DNA from: CAITWD01 sp963727285
Lineage (GTDB): Bacteria > Actinomycetota > Thermoleophilia > Miltoncostaeales > Miltoncostaeaceae
Length of the DNA stretch: 64,000 nt
Reading direction: 5' to 3'
Assembly: GCA_963727285.1 (NCBI GenBank)
Contig: CAVSFF010000001.1
Span: 124,001-188,000 of the forward strand
Shown: piece after piece, positions 54,200-62,011 of the stretch
Layout of the letters: each line of letters begins with the position of its first letter
Position numbering within the stretch: the first letter of the stretch is position 1
The notes under the pieces: model-generated
What the model was told of the DNA's origin: nothing
The model's input: only the letters and a program-made list of their open reading frames with translations
Database searches by the model: none
Position numbers and translations under genes: made by a program

Positions 54200-54694
54200 A
54201 TGATGTTGCACCGTTTGTCATGGGGGAAGCGCGGGGACGCGGATCCGGGCCACGAGCAGCGCGGCGCCGGCGGCGTCGTGCTCGCGATGGTCGAGAACCG
54301 GCTCTGTGTGGCCGCGGTCCGTCCGGCGCGGCATCCGGAGGGCGCCTGGTGCCTGCCCAAGGGCAAGCTCGAGCGGGACGAAGCGCCGCTGGGTGCGGCC
54401 CTGCGTGAGGTGCGCGAGGAAACCGGCCTGATGTGCGAGCCGCTCGAACCGTTGGGAGATCTGACGTTCGACGTGGTCCGCGACGGGGCGACGGTCACCA
54501 AGCGCACGGCCTATTGGCTGATGGCCCCGATCGGTGCCGTGCCGCCGGAGCCGACGCCCGGCGCGTCAGATGAGATCGTGGCGGCCGCCTGGCGTCCGGT
54601 GGACGGCCCCGACGCCGCGCTCACGCACCCGGACGAGGCCCGCTTCCTGGCGGGGGTGATCATGCGCATTCAGACCGACGGCGGGGAGTACTGA
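54200..54694 (+). CDS. Nudix hydrolase
   Basis: A 164-residue Nudix enzyme. The Nudix box G-x5-E-x7-RE-x2-EE-x-G is complete (GKLERDEAPLGAALREVREETGL at about residues 55-77). The preceding AGGVVLAMVENRLCVAAVRPARHPEGAWCLPKGKLE is typical of Ap4A/MutT-like hydrolases that start after a long N-terminal arm. ATG 54200 (or 54203) is the first start beyond the divergent phosphofructokinase; the open frame upstream to 53276 is antisense shadow. Confidence 0.9.
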   Translation: MMLHRLSWGKRGDADPGHEQRGAGGVVLAMVENRLCVAAVRPARHPEGAWCLPKGKLERDEAPLGAALREVREETGLMCEPLEPLGDLTFDVVRDGATVTKRTAYWLMAPIGAVPPEPTPGASDEIVAAAWRPVDGPDAALTHPDEARFLAGVIMRIQTDGGEY

Positions 54695-54713
54695 CGCTCG
54701 CGCGCTCGCGCGC

Positions 54714-54920
54714 TCACCCGTCGGTGCGGACCAGCGCGAGTGCGAGCACCGGGCATTGGGCGACCGCCCGCTCGGCGTGCTTGAGCAACGGACCCGATAT
54801 CGGCGCCGGGTCGATGATGGGGTAGCCCCATTCGTCGAGGGTGATGCGCTCCGGGAGCAGCTCGGCACACAGCCCGTGGGCGTCACAGCGGATCCAGTCG
54901 ATACGGAGTTGGTCGCTCAT
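54714..54920 (-). CDS. Small ferredoxin with three cluster cysteines
   Basis: A 68-residue ferredoxin. The cluster motif is C-D-A-H-G-L-C near residue 12 followed by a distant C-P (AERAVAQCPVLAL). A His takes the place of the usual second cysteine, giving the [3Fe-4S]-type pattern C-x2-H-x2-C...C-P seen in electron donors of actinobacterial cytochromes P450. ATG 54920 overlaps the stop of the NuoF-like gene (ATGA) and GGAGGACGCG precedes it. As the last gene of the redox cluster it probably exchanges electrons with the NuoF-like protein. Confidence 0.87.
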   Translation of the reverse strand: MSDQLRIDWIRCDAHGLCAELLPERITLDEWGYPIIDPAPISGPLLKHAERAVAQCPVLALALVRTDG

Positions 54921-56218
54921 CGCGTCCTCCCTGCGGTCGGGCGGGCGGGGATCGGCAACACCGCCGTGCCGTTGCCGGTGCACTTGCGGTCGATCGTGTG
55001 GCGCCGCACCTCGTCGGCGAACACTGTCAGGGCGCTTGCGACCAAGCGGGCACTCCCGTCCGGGTGGCGGCAGGCGCCCCGGCCCTTGACCAGGCCGATC
55101 CAGCGATCAATGTCCTCGAGCTGGCGTCCGTCGCCGCGGGCCAGGCGCTCCATGCCGCCGGCGATGGCGTCGAGCCCGTGGATGCACGGCCCGCACTGCC
55201 CGGCGGATTCGCCGGCAAGGTACCGTGCGACGCGAGCCGTCTCGGCGATGCCGCACACGTTGGCGGGCAGCGCGATGATCGCCCGGGCCCCGAGGCTGGC
55301 GCCGAGCGGTGCGAGGTCGGCATTGGACAGGCGCAGGCCGACTGCGTCGCCGGCATCGACCCAGGTGCCGAAGTAGCCGCCGATCAGGTACGCCCGGATC
55401 GGCTCCGCGAGGCCACCGGCGGCGGCCAGCAGATCGTCAAGACCCGCTCCGAGCGGGACCTCGTAGACCCCCGGGTGGGCGACGGCGCCCTGAAGGGTCA
55501 CCAGCGCGGAGCCGGGTTCCGCTGCGGTTCCCAGGCCACGGAACCACTCCGCCCCATAGCGGGCGATGAGCGCCAGCTGTGCCGCGGTCTCGGCATTCTG
55601 GACGAGCGTGGGGGCTCCGTTGACCCCCTTCTCGAAGGGGCGCGGCGGGGCGGCGGTCGGTTTGCCGGGGCCGCCATTGACCGCGTTGATCAGAGCCCGC
55701 TCTTCGCCGATGACGAAGCCGTCGGGCACGGTCTCAAGCGAGATCTTCAGACGCCCGTCGAGTCCTGACGACTCCCGCTGGGCAAGCGCCTTGTCGAGCG
55801 CCTGGAACTCGCGGCGGGAGCTCTCCTCGACCGCCACGATCGCTTCTGCCGCCCCGACGATCGCGGCGCAGACGGCCGCACCGTCCAGGATCAGGTGCGG
55901 AGCGCCGCGGAGCAGGACGTGATCCTTGCGGCTGGGCGGCTCGCCTTCGGTCGCATTGATGAGCACGATGGGACGTCCCCGTTGGGCGAGAACGGCGTCC
56001 ATCTTGCGGGCGGCGGGGAAGTTGGCACCGCCGCGCCCGCCGAGTCCGCTCGCGCGGACGGCCTCACGCAGCGCGTCGTCGGGTCGTCCGGGCTCGGCGC
56101 GCAGCGGCAGCGGGCCGTGCTGGGCGAGATGACGGTCCAACGCGACGAGCCCGTCCGGGGACTCGAGTCCCGCCAGCAGTCGTGGCAGGGTGGTGGGCAA
56201 GGGTGATGGGGTCGGCAC
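54917..56218 (-). CDS. NuoF-like FMN and Fe-S flavoprotein
   Basis: A 433-residue protein resembling the NADH-binding subunit of complex I. The FMN/NADH loops are GLGGRGGANFPAARK and NATEGEPPSRKDHVLL. An SLBB region follows (VTLQGAVAHPGVYEVPLGAGL), then the C-terminal 4Fe-4S site GESAGQCGPCIHG plus CRHPDGS. The first NuoF glycine-rich loop is GRGGANF where complex I has GRGGAGF. The gene has none of the complex I partners beside it. Instead it lies between a ferric-reductase-like cytochrome and a ferredoxin, so it is a plausible NAD(P)H entry point for trans-membrane electron transfer. Confidence 0.85.
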   Translation of the reverse strand: MPTPSPLPTTLPRLLAGLESPDGLVALDRHLAQHGPLPLRAEPGRPDDALREAVRASGLGGRGGANFPAARKMDAVLAQRGRPIVLINATEGEPPSRKDHVLLRGAPHLILDGAAVCAAIVGAAEAIVAVEESSRREFQALDKALAQRESSGLDGRLKISLETVPDGFVIGEERALINAVNGGPGKPTAAPPRPFEKGVNGAPTLVQNAETAAQLALIARYGAEWFRGLGTAAEPGSALVTLQGAVAHPGVYEVPLGAGLDDLLAAAGGLAEPIRAYLIGGYFGTWVDAGDAVGLRLSNADLAPLGASLGARAIIALPANVCGIAETARVARYLAGESAGQCGPCIHGLDAIAGGMERLARGDGRQLEDIDRWIGLVKGRGACRHPDGSARLVASALTVFADEVRRHTIDRKCTGNGTAVLPIPARPTAGRTR

Positions 56219-56231
56219 GGATCCTCCCGGG

Positions 56232-57308
56232 TCAGCGCGCCTGAAGCTGACCGGACACGGTGCCGGCGTTCAGATCGATTTGCAGGTTGAGGGTCACCAG
56301 CAGGTCGGCGGGTGTGGTGGCGGTGGTTGTCAGGCTGAGCGGCACCTGGTTGCCGTTCAGGTTGATCACGCTGCCGCGATACAGGGTCGGGTTCGAGGCC
56401 GGACCGTATGTGGCCGAACTCGTCGTCAGCGCATCGAGGCCTTGCCCGGAACTCGACGGACCGGTCAGCACGACCTTGACCGCGTCCCTGGCGGTGCCCG
56501 AGGTCGTCGCCTGGATCGTGACCGTCGAATTCCCGGTCGCGTCGGGCGACGTCTGGGAGATCGATCCGCTCACGCTGGTGGTGTACGGCGGCACGGGCAT
56601 GGTGTCGGTGCTCGCGGTCGTGGTTGCGGTCGACGCGCCGCTGTGTCCGCGGATCAGGTGGGTCGGAGTGCCGGCCTTGGCCGCCCACCCCTTGGCGAGC
56701 GGGCCGCTGGTGGCCCAGGCCACCAGCAGGAGTGGCAGGACGATCACGGAGGCAGCGCCGGCCATGGCCAGCGGCGGGCGCTGGGTCCGGACCTGCCACA
56801 GACGGGCGAGGATCGCGATCCCCACCACACCCACACACCCGGCGACGACCGCCAGCAGCCAATGCTGGGAGGCGTCGGACCCGGTACCCAGGGCGTGGAC
56901 GACGGTGATCGGAAAGCAGGCGTAGGCGAACCAGTGGATCCCGCGCCAGGTCTTCAGGCCGATGCGCACGCGCACCAGGCTGGTGATCACCAGCGCCAGG
57001 ATGATGTCGAACGCCAGCGCCCCGAGGCCGAGCCAGATCGGACGGTAGGCCGAGATAAACGGCACCACCGCATCCACGAAGGTGATCGGCGCATAGGCGT
57101 CGGCCACCGTGGTCACCACATGCACCACGATGAACGCCACCGTCAGCAGCGACACGTTGCGGTGCAGGCCCGAGACCACAAACCGCGGCATCCGCGTGCC
57201 GCCGGCGCGCATCGAGGCCGCGATCCCGATCAGGACCGAGGCGGTGACCAGAATCAGCGCGGTGAGACCGGTTCCCCGGGTGAGATACCACAGGGCGTGG
57301 GAGCTCAT
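56232..57308 (-). CDS. Ferric-reductase-like membrane cytochrome with beta-rich outer tail
   Basis: A 358-residue protein. Residues 1-170 form five to six helices of the ferric-reductase-like fold with probable heme ligands His49, His63, His125 and His138 (SGLHRN, VVHVV, GIHWF, VVHAL). A further helix at about 183-203 is followed by a 155-residue extracytoplasmic tail rich in Thr/Ser and beta strands. The tail begins with HSGAST, a possible ApbE flavinylation site of the [ST]GA[ST] type. ATG 57308 overlaps the apbE stop and GGAGG precedes it. DNA of codons 16-171 is identical by eye to the two copies at 59-62 kb. Confidence 0.85.
   Translation of the reverse strand: MSSHALWYLTRGTGLTALILVTASVLIGIAASMRAGGTRMPRFVVSGLHRNVSLLTVAFIVVHVVTTVADAYAPITFVDAVVPFISAYRPIWLGLGALAFDIILALVITSLVRVRIGLKTWRGIHWFAYACFPITVVHALGTGSDASQHWLLAVVAGCVGVVGIAILARLWQVRTQRPPLAMAGAASVIVLPLLLVAWATSGPLAKGWAAKAGTPTHLIRGHSGASTATTTASTDTMPVPPYTTSVSGSISQTSPDATGNSTVTIQATTSGTARDAVKVVLTGPSSSGQGLDALTTSSATYGPASNPTLYRGSVINLNGNQVPLSLTTTATTPADLLVTLNLQIDLNAGTVSGQLQAR
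56796..57261. repeat. 466-bp block shared with two further copies
   Basis: This block recurs at 59586-60051 (offset 2790) and 61455-61920 (offset 4659). It codes the heme-binding membrane part of the three cytochrome genes. By eye it is identical in all three, synonymous sites included, while sequence on either side diverges at once, the mark of recent gene conversion. Confidence 0.85.
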
Positions 57309-58223
57309 TGCGCGTCCTCCGGCCATCCGGCCACATAGGTACAGGCCCCGTCGTTGGCGACCAGGCGGGCAGGCAGGCCCTGCTCGGTAAGCCAGGCCGG
57401 GGCGTCCGCCCCAAGAATGATCGCCGCGGAACTCGCGACGTTGGCGGTGACGCAACTCGCGGCGACGACACTGACCGTCCGCCAGGGTGATTCGGCGGAC
57501 GATCCGGTCCGGGGGTCGATGAGGTGGTGGTACTCCTTGTCGCCGATGGCCCAGCGGCGGACGGTGGTGCTCGATGTGGCGAGGCCGCCGGCGTCAACCG
57601 AGACGACGGGCCCGGGCCCGTCGACCGCGGCGCGGTGATCGTCGGCGATGAGAATCGGCCATCCACCGTCGGGGGCGCCCGCAACGGCGATGTCCCCACC
57701 GAGCGATACCAGGACCTCCGTCCCGGTCGCGTCGTGGATCCGGCGCGCGGCGCGATCGGCGGCGAGTGCCTTGGCGGTGGCGCCAAGGTCCAGTTCGACG
57801 CCGGGGGGAAGATCGACCGTCGACGTCTCGGGATCGAGCGTGACCATCTGCCATCCGGGCACGCCGGCAAACGCGACACGGCCGACGCGGGGCCCGTTCG
57901 CGGAGATTTCCGCGAACGAGGTGTCGTATCCCGTCGCACGCAGCGCGGTGGCGATCGTCGGGTCGACGATGCCGTGTGTCGCCCGCGCGGCCTCAAGCGC
58001 CACGCCGATGGCGTCCGCGAGACGGGGCCCGATGTGGTGGTGTCCCGCCGCCCGCGCGATTGAGCCGCATCAACTCGGAATCGTTTCGGAAGCGACTGCA
58101 GGTCGCATCGACCTCGTCCAACTCGGCGCGAAGCATCGCGACAGCGTCATCGAGTCGGGATGGGTCGGCGACGCAGACCAACGCGGTGGTGCCGAGCGCC
58201 GGGAACGATTCGGTGGCGGTCAT
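57305..58223 (-). CDS. apbE: FAD:protein FMN transferase ApbE, broken by one base
   Basis: About 305 residues if one extra C at 58044-58046 is removed. The N-terminus reads FPALGTTALVCVADPSRLDDAVAML and CSRFRNDSELMRLNRAGG. The rest is in the next frame with GPRLADAIGVALEAARATHGIVDPT, the flavin-site VELDLGATAKALAAD, VSLGGDIAVAG and GKEY/HHLIDPRTG. ApbE attaches FMN to Ser/Thr of extracytoplasmic electron carriers. GGAGGATC precedes ATG 58223. It is coupled on both sides: the coiled-coil gene stop overlaps its start and its stop overlaps the cytochrome start. Confidence 0.85.
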
Positions 58224-58768
58224 GATCCTCCGGAGGAGACGACCGGGGGCGTGCTCGATGCGGCCACGGGGGTCGCCGACGCGGCCGAGTTTGCAGCACT
58301 GGATGCCGCCGAGGCGGCTGACGCTGCCTGGGCTGCGGCAGCCTGGGCCGCGGCGGCCTGGGCGGCGGCGGCGCGTGCGGCGGCCGAACTGGCGCTCCTG
58401 CGCAGGGCGGCGAGTTCGGCGGCCCGCAATGCGGCGAGTCGGGCAGCCCGCTCCGCGCTGAGGCGGGCCGCGGCCTGACGGGCGCGCACGCGCGCTATCG
58501 CGGCCTGCCGCAGCTGGACCTGATGATGCTCGTAGGCGACCAGCCGTGCGCGGGCGGCCGCCTTGGCGGCGTCCTGGTCATGGGTCGCGCGGAACGCCAG
58601 CAGTGAAAATCCGCCGGCGATGACCAGGCCACCGGCGACGACAATGGCGGTGGTGTTGCGGAGCGCGGAGTGGCCGCGCTGACGATGCCTGAGGCGGGCG
58701 CCGGCATGTGTGCGGTGCGGGCGGTGGAGGATCCCGCGGTGTCGGGGCCGCTGCGGGTTCGGGCTCAT
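58220..58768 (-). CDS. Single-pass Ala-rich coiled-coil protein, cassette 1
   Basis: A 182-residue protein with a basic Pro/Arg/His-rich cytosolic tip, one membrane helix (TAIVVAGGLVIAGGFSLLAF, about residues 46-65) and an outer part that is a long Ala/Arg helix with repeated AAQAA. The end is a flexible Ala/Ser/Pro tail finishing in SSGGS. It resembles the coil proteins of cassettes 2 and 3 in layout rather than in exact sequence. The final GGA-GGA codons double as the ribosome-binding site of apbE. No function is known; a structural or partner-docking role is inferred. Confidence 0.75.
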   Translation of the reverse strand: MSPNPQRPRHRGILHRPHRTHAGARLRHRQRGHSALRNTTAIVVAGGLVIAGGFSLLAFRATHDQDAAKAAARARLVAYEHHQVQLRQAAIARVRARQAAARLSAERAARLAALRAAELAALRRSASSAAARAAAAQAAAAQAAAAQAASAASAASSAANSAASATPVAASSTPPVVSSGGS

Positions 58769-58862
58769 GGGCGACACCTGGCGGTGCGGTCTCCCGGCAC
58801 GGCTCCGGGGTGTGGTGTGCGAATCATCGCGGCCCATGGTGCCCGGACACTCTGAGAACTTC

Positions 58863-58890
58863 CTGTGAGTCCCGTTAGCGGCCGCTTACC
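58863..58890. promoter_or_regulatory. 28-bp element upstream of cassette 1
   Basis: CTGTGAGTC-CC-GTTAGCG-GCCGC-TTACC. A copy with the same three blocks at identical spacing stands at 60811-60838 upstream of cassette 2. It lies 95 bases before the coil gene start. A partial copy (GTTAGCG, 62686-62692) stands upstream of cassette 3. It is a candidate binding site for the partner regulator of the nearby sensor kinase. Confidence 0.5.
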
Positions 58891-59045
58891 GTTGGATTCC
58901 GGTTGTGGCGGGGTCGCGCGACCTTCGGGTCGTGCCTGCATAACCAGAACAATTCGCGCCCAGGTAACGGCATCCCTCCCGGGCGTCGAAGATGCCCCCG
59001 ATCCGCGGCCCGCCCGGGACGCCACCGATCGGGGGCACTCCTGCG

Positions 59046-60098
59046 CTAGGAGCCGCCGGTCGCGGCCACGGGCGCGGCCGGCGCGGCGGGGACGGCCACC
59101 GGGGCCGGGGCCGAGACGGCGGCCGATCCGCCGCCACCGCCGCCACCGGACGATCCGGATGCGGACGAGCCGGCGCTGTAGCCGCCGCCCGACGATGACG
59201 ATCCCGATGAACTGGCGTAGCCGCCCGTGGCGACACGTACCGGCTGGGATGCGGCCCGGACTTGGGCAAGGGTGGCGCGCACCTGGGCCAGTTGATGGGT
59301 GACCTGCTGGCTTGTGGCGTGGATCTGCGCCAAGCGCAGTCGGTCCAGTCGCGCCTGGCGTGCGGCGAGATCGGCGAGCGGGTTCGGGGTCGCCTTGGAC
59401 GACGTCGGGGTTCCGGCTCGCTGTGCCCACTTGGGCGCAAGCGGACCGGCGACGGCCCACATGGCTCCCAGGACCGGCAGCGCCAGGACGGCCACCGTGG
59501 CAACGCCACGTGCGAGATAGCGCCCGGTGGTCGACGGCATGCGCCGCACCGGCGGAGCTGTCGGGCGACGGTCGGGGAGCAACCCCCACAGACGGGCGAG
59601 GATCGCGATCCCCACCACACCCACACACCCGGCGACGACCGCCAGCAGCCAATGCTGGGAGGCGTCGGACCCGGTACCCAGGGCGTGGACGACGGTGATC
59701 GGAAAGCAGGCGTAGGCGAACCAGTGGATCCCGCGCCAGGTCTTCAGGCCGATGCGCACGCGCACCAGGCTGGTGATCACCAGCGCCAGGATGATGTCGA
59801 ACGCCAGCGCCCCGAGGCCGAGCCAGATCGGACGGTAGGCCGAGATAAACGGCACCACCGCATCCACGAAGGTGATCGGCGCATAGGCGTCGGCCACCGT
59901 GGTCACCACATGCACCACGATGAACGCCACCGTCAGCAGCGACACGTTGCGGTGCAGGCCCGAGACCACAAACCGCGGCATCCGCGTGCCGCCGGCGCGC
60001 ATCGAGGCCGCGATCCCGATCAGGACCGAGGCGGTGACCAGAATCAGCGCGACAAGCCCGGTTCCCCGGGTCAGATACCACATCGCATGTGCGTTCAC
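59046..60098 (-). CDS. Ferric-reductase-like membrane cytochrome, cassette 2
   Basis: A 350-residue protein. The first 170 residues are the same four-histidine heme membrane domain as the cassette 1 protein (His49, His63, His125, His138). An extra helix follows at about 190-215 and then an outer tail that differs completely: a coiled coil of about 55 residues (LADLAARQARLDRLRLAQIH...), a Ser/Gly low-complexity stretch and an Ala/Pro end finishing in ATGGS. GTG 60098 overlaps the stop of the mini-gene (GTGA). The whole protein is identical to the cassette 3 copy. Confidence 0.85.
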   Translation of the reverse strand: MNAHAMWYLTRGTGLVALILVTASVLIGIAASMRAGGTRMPRFVVSGLHRNVSLLTVAFIVVHVVTTVADAYAPITFVDAVVPFISAYRPIWLGLGALAFDIILALVITSLVRVRIGLKTWRGIHWFAYACFPITVVHALGTGSDASQHWLLAVVAGCVGVVGIAILARLWGLLPDRRPTAPPVRRMPSTTGRYLARGVATVAVLALPVLGAMWAVAGPLAPKWAQRAGTPTSSKATPNPLADLAARQARLDRLRLAQIHATSQQVTHQLAQVRATLAQVRAASQPVRVATGGYASSSGSSSSGGGYSAGSSASGSSGGGGGGGSAAVSAPAPVAVPAAPAAPVAATGGS

Positions 60099-60142
60099 GG
60101 GCCTACCTCAGCGTGGCGGGTCGTTGCGGGTACGGCCGTCAT
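60095..60142 (-). CDS. 15-codon mini-gene between coil and cytochrome genes, cassette 2
   Basis: MTAVPATTRHAEVGP then TGA. It has its own GGAGG six bases before the ATG, starts inside the stop of the coil gene (TGATG) and stops inside the GTG of the cytochrome gene. In cassette 1 this exact place is occupied by full-length apbE, which also starts MTA. It is either a coupling leader or a deletion scar of apbE. Confidence 0.6.
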   Translation of the reverse strand: MTAVPATTRHAEVGP

Positions 60143-60669
60143 CAGGAACCTCCGGAGGTCGCCGACGCCGTGTCGCCGCCGTCGCCGCGCTTGGGTGACG
60201 CGAGGACTTTGGCGGGGGCTGGCGTGGTCGTGCGGGTGGCGGGGACAGTTCTCGAGGCATAGACGGGGGCCGTCGCCGCCGCCTGGCTGCGCGCCTGCGC
60301 GGCGGCAAGCGCCGCCAGCGCCTGCTGGCGCGCCCGCAGACGCGCCGCGAGCAGGGCGTGCTGGTGGGCCAGCGTGCGGGCGAGCACCCGCGATTCGCGG
60401 CGGACGGTGGCCAGGTTCGCGTCTTCGGCGGCCAGTCGGCGCTGATAGGCCGCCTTGGCCTGGTTGACCACCGCGTTGCGGGCCGACTCCTGGGAGGAGG
60501 TGACCTCATAGGCCAAGCCCGCCGAGACGGCCGTCAGGCCGAGGATGCCGGCGAGTCCGACCCCGCTCCAGCGCCGCAGGGTGCGGTGGCCCTGCTCGCG
60601 TGCGGCCGGGTTATGCGGTGGGCGTTGACGTGAAGGCCCTTCCAGATTGGGGTCTGGGAGATCGATCAT
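60142..60669 (-). CDS. Single-pass coiled-coil protein, cassette 2
   Basis: A 175-residue protein with a basic N-terminal tip, one membrane helix (GVGLAGILGLTAVSAGLAYEV, about residues 37-57) and an outer helix of about 75 residues with Arg/Gln/Ala heptads (NQAKAAYQRRLAAEDANLATV...). A short Thr/Pro/Ala tail ends SATSGGS. AAGGACGG precedes ATG 60669. The first 126 residues match the cassette 3 copy exactly; the tail differs. The function is unknown. Confidence 0.75.
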   Translation of the reverse strand: MIDLPDPNLEGPSRQRPPHNPAAREQGHRTLRRWSGVGLAGILGLTAVSAGLAYEVTSSQESARNAVVNQAKAAYQRRLAAEDANLATVRRESRVLARTLAHQHALLAARLRARQQALAALAAAQARSQAAATAPVYASRTVPATRTTTPAPAKVLASPKRGDGGDTASATSGGS

Positions 60670-60810
60670 GTGCGAAGCCGTCCTTACGCTCGGTAGCGTG
60701 AACCCGCCGGCGTAGGTGTTGGGGTCCGACGCCGTGGTGCGGGATGTCCCGCAGGGGGCGGGTGACTGTGGCGCTCGCGGGTCATGGTGACGATCGGGTC
60801 TTGGTCCCAA

Positions 60811-60838
60811 CTGTGAGTCGGGTTAGCGAACCTTTACC
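60811..60838. promoter_or_regulatory. 28-bp element upstream of cassette 2
   Basis: CTGTGAGTC-GG-GTTAGCG-AACCT-TTACC, the second copy of the element at 58863-58890. It lies 142 bases before the coil gene start, inside the unique spacer between the tandem copies. It has 21 of 28 bases in common with copy 1. Confidence 0.5.
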
Positions 60839-60914
60839 GGTTTGTAAGGGAGTGTTGGCGGCAGATGAGGGCCCCGCCCGCCCGGGACGCCACCGATCGG
60901 GGGCACTCGCTGCG

Positions 60915-61967
60915 CTAGGAGCCGCCGGTCGCGGCCACGGGCGCGGCCGGCGCGGCGGGGACGGCCACCGGGGCCGGGGCCGAGACGGCGGCCGATCCGC
61001 CACCACCGCCGCCACCGGACGATCCGGATGCGGACGAGCCGGCGCTGTAGCCGCCGCCCGACGATGACGATCCCGATGAACTGGCGTAGCCGCCCGTGGC
61101 GACACGTACCGGCTGGGATGCGGCCCGGACCTGGGCAAGGGTGGCGCGCACCTGGGCCAGTTGATGGGTGACCTGCTGGCTTGTGGCGTGGATCTGCGCC
61201 AAGCGCAGTCGGTCCAGTCGCGCCTGGCGTGCGGCGAGATCGGCGAGCGGGTTCGGGGTCGCCTTGGACGACGTCGGGGTTCCGGCTCGCTGTGCCCACT
61301 TGGGCGCAAGCGGACCGGCGACGGCCCACATGGCTCCCAGGACCGGCAGCGCCAGGACGGCCACCGTGGCAACGCCACGTGCGAGATAGCGCCCGGTGGT
61401 CGACGGCATGCGCCGCACCGGCGGAGCTGTCGGGCGACGGTCGGGGAGCAACCCCCACAGACGGGCGAGGATCGCGATCCCCACCACACCCACACACCCG
61501 GCGACGACCGCCAGCAGCCAATGCTGGGAGGCGTCGGACCCGGTACCCAGGGCGTGGACGACGGTGATCGGAAAGCAGGCGTAGGCGAACCAGTGGATCC
61601 CGCGCCAGGTCTTCAGGCCGATGCGCACGCGCACCAGGCTGGTGATCACCAGCGCCAGGATGATGTCGAACGCCAGCGCCCCGAGGCCGAGCCAGATCGG
61701 ACGGTAGGCCGAGATAAACGGCACCACCGCATCCACGAAGGTGATCGGCGCATAGGCGTCGGCCACCGTGGTCACCACATGCACCACGATGAACGCCACC
61801 GTCAGCAGCGACACGTTGCGGTGCAGGCCCGAGACCACAAACCGCGGCATCCGCGTGCCGCCGGCGCGCATCGAGGCCGCGATCCCGATCAGGACCGAGG
61901 CGGTGACCAGAATCAGCGCGACAAGCCCGGTTCCCCGGGTCAGATACCACATCGCATGTGCGTTCAC
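60915..61967 (-). CDS. Ferric-reductase-like membrane cytochrome, cassette 3
   Basis: A 350-residue protein identical in sequence to the cassette 2 cytochrome, with the same His49/63/125/138 membrane heme domain, coiled coil and Ser/Gly-rich tail ending ATGGS. GTG 61967 overlaps the stop of its own mini-gene. The perfect copy shows that the duplication is very young or held identical by gene conversion. Confidence 0.85.
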   Translation of the reverse strand: MNAHAMWYLTRGTGLVALILVTASVLIGIAASMRAGGTRMPRFVVSGLHRNVSLLTVAFIVVHVVTTVADAYAPITFVDAVVPFISAYRPIWLGLGALAFDIILALVITSLVRVRIGLKTWRGIHWFAYACFPITVVHALGTGSDASQHWLLAVVAGCVGVVGIAILARLWGLLPDRRPTAPPVRRMPSTTGRYLARGVATVAVLALPVLGAMWAVAGPLAPKWAQRAGTPTSSKATPNPLADLAARQARLDRLRLAQIHATSQQVTHQLAQVRATLAQVRAASQPVRVATGGYASSSGSSSSGGGYSAGSSASGSSGGGGGGGSAAVSAPAPVAVPAAPAAPVAATGGS

Positions 61968-62011
61968 GGGCCCACCTCAGCGTGGCGGGTCGTTGCGGGT
62001 ACGGCCGTCAT
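61964..62011 (-). CDS. 15-codon mini-gene between coil and cytochrome genes, cassette 3
   Basis: The same peptide as in cassette 2 (MTAVPATTRHAEVGP) with one synonymous GTA to GTG change. It has the same overlaps with the coil stop (TGATG) and the cytochrome GTG (GTGA), and the same GGAGG. The retained coding sense is limited evidence because the two copies are recent. Confidence 0.58.
   Translation of the reverse strand: MTAVPATTRHAEVGP

Larger units (their letters stand above)
59009..60698. repeat. Tandem duplication, copy A
   Basis: Direct repeat of copy B at 60877-62615. It contains cassette 2: cytochrome gene, mini-gene and coil gene, all on the - strand. Apart from one base near 59041 and one substitution in the mini-gene, differences are confined to about 60183-60270, the tail of the coil gene. 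No transposase, terminal inverted repeat or target-site duplication is visible. Confidence 0.9.

Noticed and set aside
58765..61950. Two long alternative frames (438 and 375 codons) on the - strand within the tandem repeats
   Set aside because: They are out-of-frame readings of the cytochrome genes; the in-frame proteins have membrane helices and heme histidines.
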